Positions 9,441 to 16,008 of a stretch of 64,000 nt of DNA are shown here, one piece after another. The first letter of the stretch is position 1; each line of letters starts with the position of its first letter. A program made the position numbers and the translations under genes. The notes beneath the pieces were generated by a model. The model was not told the origin of the DNA. It made no database searches and was given only the letters and a program-made list of their open reading frames with translations. Origin of the DNA: Litorivita sp040371945 (GTDB lineage Bacteria > Pseudomonadota > Alphaproteobacteria > Rhodobacterales > Rhodobacteraceae); the NCBI RefSeq assembly GCF_040371945.1, contig NZ_BAABWS010000001.1:1364001-1428000 (forward strand), given 5' to 3'.

Positions 9441-10046
9441 GTGACCGAGACCAAAGCAGCCCCATCCGCCGAAGGAATCGCCGCCGCCGCCCGTGCCGCC
9501 ACAGGCAAAACCGGTGCGAAAAAGCGCGGACTTCCGCCGGTGCACCTGTGGAATCCGCCGTTTTGCGGGGATCTGGACATGCGCATCGCCCGCGACGGGA
9601 CGTGGTTCTACCTTGGCACGCCCATCGGGCGGCCCGAGTTGGTCAAACTGTTTTCCACCATCCTGCGCCGCGACGGGGATGACTATTTTTTGGTCACTCC
9701 GGTCGAAAAGGTCGGAATCACCGTCGATGACGCGCCTTTCGTGGGGGTGGATTTCACCGTATCTGGCGCGGGCCGCGAACAGGTTTTGACCTTTGAGACC
9801 AATCTGGGCGAGACCGCCGTGGCAGGCCCCGAGCACCCGATCCGCGTTGTGCGCGACGAAGCGGGAGAGCCTTCGCCCTATGTGCTGATCCGCTCCAACC
9901 TCGAGGCGCTAATCGACCGCAAAAGCTTTTACCGCCTTGTCGAGATCGGCGCGCACGAAACCGTCGGCGAGACCGAATGGTTCGGCCTCTGGTCGGGCGG
10001 CGAATTTTTCCCCATAATCGAAAGCCGCGAGTTGCCCGAGGACTAA
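9441..10046 (+). CDS. DUF1285 family protein
   Basis: About 201 residues. The conserved DUF1285 opening PPVHLWNPPFCGDLDMRI and the later block RDGTWFYLGTPIGRPELV mark the family, whose function is unknown. It is transcribed divergently from moxR. The start is ambiguous. GTG 9441 follows GAGGGG by 10 bases and gives the usual short N-terminus. ATG codons at 9411 and 9423 in the same frame would add 6-10 residues. It lies 3 bases before the next gene and is probably co-transcribed with it. Confidence 0.82.
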   Translation: MTETKAAPSAEGIAAAARAATGKTGAKKRGLPPVHLWNPPFCGDLDMRIARDGTWFYLGTPIGRPELVKLFSTILRRDGDDYFLVTPVEKVGITVDDAPFVGVDFTVSGAGREQVLTFETNLGETAVAGPEHPIRVVRDEAGEPSPYVLIRSNLEALIDRKSFYRLVEIGAHETVGETEWFGLWSGGEFFPIIESRELPED

Positions 10047-10049
10047 CCC

Positions 10050-10835
10050 ATGCCGAAATTTGCCGCCAACCTGTCCTTTTTGTTCAAGGAGGGCCCGTTT
10101 ATCGAGCGGTTCTCGGCGGCCATGGCGGCGGGGTTTGATGCGGTCGAGGTTCTGTTTCCCTATGACGAACCGGCCAAAGACATCATCGAGGTGCTGCGCA
10201 TCACCGGATTGCCCATGGCGTTGATCAACACACCGCCGCCCAATTACACCGGCGGGCCGCGCGGATTTGCCGCCACCATCGGCGGGCAGGAGCGGTTTGA
10301 GCATGATTTCCGCCGCGCCTTGCGCTTTGCCGATGCGCTCGGCGCGCGGCATTTGCATATCATGGCGGGCGTCGCCGAGGGGGACGAGGCCCATGAAACC
10401 TTTGTGCAAAATCTAACCTGGGCCGCGGGTTTTGCCGAGGATAGGTCCCCCGAGCGCCGCCTGACCATCGAGCCGATCAATACCGTCGATATGCCCGGAT
10501 ATTTTCTCAAGGATTTCGATCAGGCGGCGCAGATTCTCGACGAGGTCGGCGCGCCCAATCTGGGCCTGCAATTCGACACCTATCATGCCCATAAGATCAC
10601 CGGCGATATGCCCGCCACTTGGGCCAAACACGGCCACCGCGCCCTGCATATCCAGATCGCCGATCCCGACGGGCGCCACGAACCGGTGGCGGGCGCGATC
10701 GATTATCCGGCCTTTTTCGCCCAGCTCGATGCCGAGGGCTACGCCGGATATGTCAGCGCCGAATACAACCCGCGCAAATCCACCGAAGCGGGGCTGAAAT
10801 GGCTCAAAGAGGCCAAAGCCGCCATGCGCGCATAG
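10050..10835 (+). CDS. hyi: Hydroxypyruvate isomerase family TIM-barrel protein
   Basis: 261 residues, the usual length for hydroxypyruvate isomerase-like proteins, which interconvert hydroxypyruvate and tartronate semialdehyde in glyoxylate metabolism. Visible family features are the N-terminal FAANLSFLFKE, the strand TIEPIN carrying one catalytic Glu, LQFDTYHAH with metal-binding residues, HIQIADPDGRHEP, and AEYNP carrying the second Glu. It starts 3 bases after the DUF1285 stop. A link to glyoxylate, which GlcD and the ureidoglycolate pathway elsewhere in the window both produce, is plausible. Related sugar isomerases share the fold, so the substrate is inferred. Confidence 0.82.
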   Translation: MPKFAANLSFLFKEGPFIERFSAAMAAGFDAVEVLFPYDEPAKDIIEVLRITGLPMALINTPPPNYTGGPRGFAATIGGQERFEHDFRRALRFADALGARHLHIMAGVAEGDEAHETFVQNLTWAAGFAEDRSPERRLTIEPINTVDMPGYFLKDFDQAAQILDEVGAPNLGLQFDTYHAHKITGDMPATWAKHGHRALHIQIADPDGRHEPVAGAIDYPAFFAQLDAEGYAGYVSAEYNPRKSTEAGLKWLKEAKAAMRA

Positions 10836-10883
10836 GCGGGCAATCCCCGCCTCGGGCCTCGATCTTTTTTCCGCTCTGCCGAA

Positions 10884-10911
10884 CCCTGCTGACAGAATGC
10901 TGTCAGTAGGG
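10884..10911. promoter_or_regulatory. 28-bp palindrome, candidate operator of the VOC gene
   Basis: CTGACAG (10889-10895) and CTGTCAG (10900-10906) are perfect inverted arms around AATG. The symmetry extends to CCCT/AGGG with a single mismatch, giving 12-base arms. It lies about 55 bases upstream of the VOC start and is the obvious candidate site for the WYL regulator encoded next to it. Confidence 0.55.
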
Positions 10912-10964
10912 GGGTGTTAGACCTCTCATATCGACAACACACAAACCTCGATAGGAGAGACAGA

Positions 10965-11348
10965 ATGACCATGGAACGAGACGCAATTGTTTGGGGCGAA
11001 ATCCCTGTATCCGACCTTGCCGCCGCAACCGCCTTCTACAGCGCCGCGATGAATGTGCCGCTGAGCATCACCGATGACATGGGGCCGATGAAAATGACCG
11101 TCTTTCCCTATGCGGGCGGCGAAGGCGTATCGGGGCATCTGGTCGAAGGCAGCCCCGCCAAAGACGGCCAAGGCCCTATTTTGCATATCCTTATCCAAGG
11201 CACCTTGGCCGAGGCCGCGCAGCGCCTGCGCGCCGCAGGGGGCGAGACGGACGCGGTGGAATATCCGGTGCCCTCGGGCAAATTCATCTATGCACGCGAC
11301 CTCGACGGCAATAGGTTCGGCCTGTATGTGAGCCACACTGCACGCTGA
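10965..11348 (+). CDS. VOC family (glyoxalase/bleomycin resistance-like) protein
   Basis: 127 residues with the vicinal-oxygen-chelate beta-alpha-beta repeats: an N-terminal GEIPVSDLAAATAFYSAAMN module and a C-terminal module ending RDLDGNRFGLYVSH. These proteins are usually dioxygenases, isomerases or small-molecule resistance proteins. The substrate cannot be assigned. ATG 10965 follows AGGAGAGA. It is directly followed by a WYL-type regulator, and the pair is preceded by a strong palindrome. Confidence 0.85.
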   Translation: MTMERDAIVWGEIPVSDLAAATAFYSAAMNVPLSITDDMGPMKMTVFPYAGGEGVSGHLVEGSPAKDGQGPILHILIQGTLAEAAQRLRAAGGETDAVEYPVPSGKFIYARDLDGNRFGLYVSHTAR

Positions 11349-11378
11349 TCCGCCGAGCCTTACCCGAGAGGAGACACC

Positions 11379-12098
11379 ATGCGCCGCGCCGACCGCCTAT
11401 TCCAGATCGTGCAATATCTGCGGGGCGGACGGCTGCTGACAGCGGCGATGTTGGCCGAGAGGCTGGAGGTCACGCCGCGGACGATTTACCGCGACGTGGC
11501 CGACCTCATCGGGTCGGGCGTTCCCATCGACGGCGAGGCAGGTGTCGGATATCTGATGCGCGAGGGATATGACGTGCCGCCCTTGATGTTCACCAATGAC
11601 GAGATCGCCGCCCTGACGGCGGGGGCGCGGATGATCCGCGCATGGGGCGGGGCGGGCATGGCCTCTGCCGCCGAGGAGGCTTTGGTCAAGATCAACGCCG
11701 TCTTGCCCGACGCCGCGCGCGCGCGCGCCGACGCGGTGCGCATCCATGCTTTTCAACCCGCCGAAATGACGCCCGAGCTGCGCGCGCGGCTCGACGATCT
11801 GGAGCGCGCTATTGAGGCCCGCAGGCGGCTGCATTTTGCCTATGCGCGCGCCGATGGAACGCCCAGCACCCGCATCGTGCGGCCTGTGGGTCTGTATTTT
11901 TGGGGCAAGGTCTGGACCCTTGGCGCATGGTGCGAGACGCGCAACGATTTTCGCAGCTTTCGCATCGACCGCATCGCGCAGATGCAATCGGGCGAGGTGT
12001 TTCGCATCGAGCCGGACAAAAGCGCCGCCGCCTATTACGCGCGCCAACGCGCCAATCCCGACACCAGCGGCGGCAAATCCATGGGCGAAATGATCTAG
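11379..12098 (+). CDS. YafY/DeoR-type HTH regulator with WYL domain
   Basis: 239 residues. The N-terminal winged helix (residues about 1-60: RADRLFQIVQYLRGG, then LEVTPRTIYRDVADL) is followed by a WYL domain at about 140-220 that includes PVGLYFWGKVWTLGAWCETR. WYL proteins are ligand-responsive transcription factors. The gene lies 30 bases after the VOC gene and starts behind GAGAGGAGAC. It most likely controls the VOC gene through the upstream palindrome. Confidence 0.87.
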   Translation: MRRADRLFQIVQYLRGGRLLTAAMLAERLEVTPRTIYRDVADLIGSGVPIDGEAGVGYLMREGYDVPPLMFTNDEIAALTAGARMIRAWGGAGMASAAEEALVKINAVLPDAARARADAVRIHAFQPAEMTPELRARLDDLERAIEARRRLHFAYARADGTPSTRIVRPVGLYFWGKVWTLGAWCETRNDFRSFRIDRIAQMQSGEVFRIEPDKSAAAYYARQRANPDTSGGKSMGEMI

Positions 12099-12147
12099 GC
12101 CAGCCTACGCACGGGCGCAGGGGCCGTTCGGGCGGCCAAGCCGCGCC

Positions 12148-13125
12148 TTAGATCTCGGCCAGAAGGGCAAAGGCCTGCTCTTCCCAATCGGCGATTTGCA
12201 AAAACAGCGGCGCAACCTCGTCAAGCGCCGCCGGATCGCTTTGCACGGTTTCGAGCAAGGCCGCCGCCCGCGTCCACCCCTGCGCAGATTTGCCGATCAA
12301 CGCGCGCGCAGGGGCCAGAGCCGCCGCGCCCAGATAGCCCGCCGCCTCGTCCAAAAAAGCGCCATAGATACGCCGGAACAGACCGCCGCCCGTCCCCGCG
12401 CGTTCCATCAACATGCCCATTTGCGCAAGCTGCGCAGGCGCATCCTCGATCGTCTGCCCCCAATTCGCGGCCATCCCCGCCGCCTTGCGAATGCCGCTGG
12501 CCCCGAAATTGCGGATCGGCGGGGCAAGGTAGGAGGCGGCATTGGCGCGAATGGCCCTGCGCGCCGCTCCCGCCCAATCGGGCTTCGCGCTTGGCCCTTT
12601 GACCGTCCACGTCAGCGCATTGGATGCCATCGGACCTTTCCAAAACCGCCCCTGCTCGAACCCGCTGCGCGAGGTGGTCAGCGCGCCGCCCTGTTGCGCG
12701 GTATCGACGACAAAGACCTGCTGCGCGTCATAGCCGTAGACCGCGACGTAATGGGCGGCGAAATGGACATCGGACGCGAAATAATCGAGGTAATAGCAAT
12801 CGAGCTTTGCCCCCACGGGCGTGCCCGCGTCGATGAAAGCGGCGATATTCTCCCATGCTTTCTTGGACGAGCGGGTTTGGCGAAACGCGACCTCGAAGCC
12901 CAGATTGGCGGCGGCGTGTTTGGTGACCTCCTCCATTTTGCTGCGCCCCGCGATGAAAGGCGCGGGCATGGATTTGATCGCGAAAATCGCGAAGCCGATC
13001 CCTTGGCCCAGCCCGAAGAGCATCGGCTCGCTGATCTCCAGCCCCGCATGGCGCAGCAAATTGCAGGTGGTCGTGGTCTCGCAATGCTGCCCTGCGGCAG
13101 GGTTGAAATCGGCAATGATCGTCAT
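12148..13125 (-). CDS. BtrH N-terminal/DUF4872 domain protein
   Basis: 325 residues, single gene. The N-terminal half resembles the butirosin protein BtrH N-terminal domain (GQHCETTTTCNLL near residues 12-24, then PMLFGLGQGIGF). The C-terminal half fits DUF4872. A papain/C39-like triad is visible: Cys15, His125 in HYVAVYGYD and Asp141 in VFVVDT. In butirosin synthesis BtrH transfers an acyl side chain from a carrier protein, but no carrier protein or NRPS/PKS gene is nearby here, so the reaction is unknown. ATG 13125 follows AGGAGGACGCG. No signal peptide is seen, so it is probably cytoplasmic. Confidence 0.75.
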   Translation of the reverse strand: MTIIADFNPAAGQHCETTTTCNLLRHAGLEISEPMLFGLGQGIGFAIFAIKSMPAPFIAGRSKMEEVTKHAAANLGFEVAFRQTRSSKKAWENIAAFIDAGTPVGAKLDCYYLDYFASDVHFAAHYVAVYGYDAQQVFVVDTAQQGGALTTSRSGFEQGRFWKGPMASNALTWTVKGPSAKPDWAGAARRAIRANAASYLAPPIRNFGASGIRKAAGMAANWGQTIEDAPAQLAQMGMLMERAGTGGGLFRRIYGAFLDEAAGYLGAAALAPARALIGKSAQGWTRAAALLETVQSDPAALDEVAPLFLQIADWEEQAFALLAEI

Positions 13126-13186
13126 CGCGTCCTCCTATATCGCATCGCGCCTCGGCCCCTATCCGAGCGCCCGATTTAGGCCCGAC

Positions 13187-14116
13187 CTAATGCCCGATCA
13201 GCGGCGCGCCGGTGCAGGCCGCCCCGCTTTGTTCGAATTCCAATGTGCTGTGCCGGATCGAAAACCGCTCGCTCAGATGGGTCTTGATACGGGTTTTGAC
13301 CGCCTGCGCATCGGCCCCCTCGCCGATAACGATATGCGCCTCCAGAGCGGTTTCATGCTCTTGCATCCGCCACAGGTGCAGATGGTGCAAATCCTCGACC
13401 CCGTGGATGGCGCGCAAACCCGCGACCACATCGTTCAAATCCGTGTCCTGCGGCGCGCCAAGCATCAACACCCGCACCACCGGCCCGACCTCGCGCCCCG
13501 CGTGCCACAAGATATAGCCCGAGATCAGCAGCGTGATCAAAGGATCGACCAGCCGCCAGTCATAAAGCAAGATCAACGTCCCGCCGACAATCACCGCCAC
13601 CGAGCCGAGCGCATCGGCGACATTGTGCAAGAACGCGGCGCGGATGTTCATGCTGTCGCGCGCCATGCGCATGACCAAAAGCGCCGTGATCGTATCGATC
13701 ACCAACGCCACAGAAGCGACCACCACCACGATCCAGCCCTCGACCGCCGCCGGATTGAAGAGCCGCTCCACCCCCTGCGCCGCCAGATAGAGCGCCACGA
13801 CAATCAGCGTGGTGTAATTGACCAAAGCCGCGACCACCTCGGCGCGGCCATAGCCAAAGGTCATCCCCGCATCGGCGGGGCGGCGCCCGATCTTGCGCGC
13901 CAAAAAGGCGATGATCAGCGACAGCGCATCCGACAGATTGTGAATCGCATCGGCGATCAAAGCGAGCGAGCCGGAAATCACCCCTGCGATGATCTGCACC
14001 ACGGTGAGCAAGATATTGACCGCAACGGCCAATTGCATCCGCCGGTCGCCCTCCTCCATCTGCGGGTGATGGTGGCCGTGATGATGATGCGAAGGGCCGG
14101 AATGATCATGCGGCAT
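13187..14116 (-). CDS. Cation diffusion facilitator metal exporter
   Basis: 309 residues. The His-rich N-terminus (residues 3-17) precedes six membrane helices. The metal-site residues are visible in the second helix (Asp56, His59, Asp63 in DAIHNLSD) and the fifth (HNVADALGS), and a cytoplasmic C-terminal ferredoxin-like domain starts near residue 215. The HxxxD/HxxxD pattern favours zinc (ZitB/CzcD type) over manganese or iron. It exports divalent cations by proton antiport. No metal-responsive regulator is adjacent. Confidence 0.9.
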   Translation of the reverse strand: MPHDHSGPSHHHHGHHHPQMEEGDRRMQLAVAVNILLTVVQIIAGVISGSLALIADAIHNLSDALSLIIAFLARKIGRRPADAGMTFGYGRAEVVAALVNYTTLIVVALYLAAQGVERLFNPAAVEGWIVVVVASVALVIDTITALLVMRMARDSMNIRAAFLHNVADALGSVAVIVGGTLILLYDWRLVDPLITLLISGYILWHAGREVGPVVRVLMLGAPQDTDLNDVVAGLRAIHGVEDLHHLHLWRMQEHETALEAHIVIGEGADAQAVKTRIKTHLSERFSIRHSTLEFEQSGAACTGAPLIGH

Positions 14117-14178
14117 CTGCGGTCTCCGAGTTGCGACACATCCAACCTATGCCCGCCTTTGGCAAAACCCAAGCGCGA

Positions 14179-15108
14179 TCAACGGCTGCGGGTGAGGTCC
14201 AAAAACACGTCCTGCAAATCGGCCTGTTCGGTTTTCACATCCGAGATCGAAATCCCCGCCGCGCGCACCGCCTCCAAAACCGCATCGGCGCTGGTGGATT
14301 TGGAATTATAGCTCAGCGCAATCGCCCCGCCCGCGCGGGTCTCGACCGCGATGCCTTCGGCTTGGGGCAAACGCTCGGGCACGGTGGAGGGCTGGATCAC
14401 CATGGTTTTCGCATCCAGCGAGCCAAGCAGATTCGCCGTGGTGTCGCGCGCCACCACCTCGCCGTGATTGATGATGGCGATCTCGTCGCACATCTCTTCG
14501 GCCTCTTCGAGGTAATGCGTGGTCAAGATGATGGTCATGCCTTGGCGGTTCAATTTGCGCACGTTTTCCCAAAGCATCTGGCGCAACTCGATATCAACCC
14601 CCGCCGTGGGCTCGTCGAGCACCAAGATATGCGGGCGGTGCACCAAGGCCTTGCCCAGCAAAAGCCGCCGCCGCATCCCCCCCGACAGGGTGCGCGCATA
14701 GGCTTCGGCCTTGTCCTCAAGCCCGATCATTTTCAAAATCCCGTCGCTGTCGCGCTCGCGCGCAGGCACGCCGTATAGCCCCGCCTGCACTTCCAATGCG
14801 CCGCGCGGGGTAAAGAAGGGATCAAGGTTCAATTCTTGCGGCATGACGCCAATGGACGCCCGCGACATGCGCGGATTTTCGTCCTGATCAAAGCCCCAGA
14901 TATTGACGCGGCCCTCGGTTTTCAAAACCAGCCCCGCCAGAATATTGATCAAGGTGGATTTGCCCGCGCCATTGGGTCCGAGAAGGCCGAAAACCGACCC
15001 GCGCGGGATGCTCAGATCGATGCCTTTGAGCGCCTCTTTCTCCGGCTCGCCCTTGGCGCCGCGATAGGTTTTGCGCAACCCGCTGATCTCGATCGCATTG
15101 GACGTCAT
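14179..15108 (-). CDS. ABC transporter ATP-binding protein (YadG-like)
   Basis: 309 residues. Walker A GPNGAGKST, the signature LSGGMRRRL, Walker B ILVLDEPTAG and a switch His in TTHYLEEAEEM are all present. A C-terminal regulatory part of about 80 residues follows. It belongs to the ABC-2 exporter ATPases of the YadG/NatA type. The membrane partner normally beside such genes is not adjacent here. ATG 15108 gives the usual N-terminus AIEISGLRKTY; an upstream in-frame extension of 17 residues is also open. Confidence 0.87.
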   Translation of the reverse strand: MTSNAIEISGLRKTYRGAKGEPEKEALKGIDLSIPRGSVFGLLGPNGAGKSTLINILAGLVLKTEGRVNIWGFDQDENPRMSRASIGVMPQELNLDPFFTPRGALEVQAGLYGVPARERDSDGILKMIGLEDKAEAYARTLSGGMRRRLLLGKALVHRPHILVLDEPTAGVDIELRQMLWENVRKLNRQGMTIILTTHYLEEAEEMCDEIAIINHGEVVARDTTANLLGSLDAKTMVIQPSTVPERLPQAEGIAVETRAGGAIALSYNSKSTSADAVLEAVRAAGISISDVKTEQADLQDVFLDLTRSR

Positions 15109-15195
15109 GGCGCTCTTGCTCCTGCTCGCTGCTTGGCTCATATTCGCGAGGTAATTCATCCCCTGCCGTTCGGCAACCTAAAGAAGGATTCCGCG

Positions 15196-15375
15196 ATGAC
15201 CATCGAGGCCCCCGAAACCAAGATTGTGGACAGCTATAAGGTCGCATGCGACGGCGGCGATATCGCGGGCGGTCATCCGCGCGTCTGGCTGCAAATCCCT
15301 GCCGATAAAGGGTTTGTCGAATGCGGCTATTGCGATGCGAAATACGTCCATAAGGATTTCGAAGGCAAGGTCTGA
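15196..15375 (+). CDS. Zinc-finger (zf-CHCC) domain protein
   Basis: 59 residues. Cys18 (VACDGGD), the His of GGHPRVWLQI and the CGYC pair near residue 44 form the CHCC zinc site, followed by YVHKDF. The family is related to the complex I accessory subunit NDUFS6, which has homologues in alphaproteobacterial NADH dehydrogenase. ATG 15196 follows AAGAAGGA. It is divergent from the ABC ATPase. Confidence 0.85.
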   Translation: MTIEAPETKIVDSYKVACDGGDIAGGHPRVWLQIPADKGFVECGYCDAKYVHKDFEGKV

Positions 15376-15491
15376 GCGCCCCGCCTCAGCGCATGGCCCG
15401 AGCGCGCCGCATGGTCCGAGCGTCCGGCCCCAGCGCGCCCCACCGCGCCCCGCACGCTTGGCAAAACGCGTGACCGAACGCGCCGCGCGGC

Positions 15492-15965
15492 CTAGCTGAC
15501 CGGAATATCGCCGCTCTCGCAGGGCAAAATCGCCCGCTCGCGCCCGCCCTCGCGGCGCAGATACTCAAGCACATTGCGCCCCGACCAGATGCGGATCGCC
15601 TCCCCGCGCGAGGTTTTCCCGCGCCCGATCGCAGTGCCGGTCAGGCTGTCTTGCTTGAAATAGATCACCTTGCCCGTGACCCCGTCGCCGCATTGCATCT
15701 GCGCAAATCCCGTGCCCATCGGGCCGTTAGCGCTCCATTGCCCGCCGCAAGGCACGCCGCTGCTCAGCAGACCTTTGACCACGCCTTGCTCCCACCCGTA
15801 AGCATGACCGTCAAACACCACGCCCTGCGCGCCGACACAGGCCAGCACCCGCACACAGTTCTCCTCGTCCATCGTATTGCGGCAGGCCTCTGCCTGCGCC
15901 GCGCTTTGCAGCGGCAAAAGCCCCGCAAGAGCGACAATGGCGGCTGGAAGAATGGATCGAAACAT
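15492..15965 (-). CDS. Secreted cysteine-containing protein of unknown function
   Basis: 157 residues with a Sec signal peptide (hydrophobic residues 6-22, cleavage after AQA near residue 26). The mature part has six cysteines (EACRNT, ENCVRV, LACVG, VPCGG, MQCGD, LPCES), suggesting disulfides in the periplasm. No family is recognised. It is divergent from and close to polA (starts 43 bases apart). An in-frame start further upstream would overlap polA and lacks the signal peptide position. Confidence 0.7.
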   Translation of the reverse strand: MFRSILPAAIVALAGLLPLQSAAQAEACRNTMDEENCVRVLACVGAQGVVFDGHAYGWEQGVVKGLLSSGVPCGGQWSANGPMGTGFAQMQCGDGVTGKVIYFKQDSLTGTAIGRGKTSRGEAIRIWSGRNVLEYLRREGGRERAILPCESGDIPVS

Positions 15966-16008
15966 GGCACTGATATCCTCGCAAATGATACGCAGGCGAG
16001 GATAGGAC

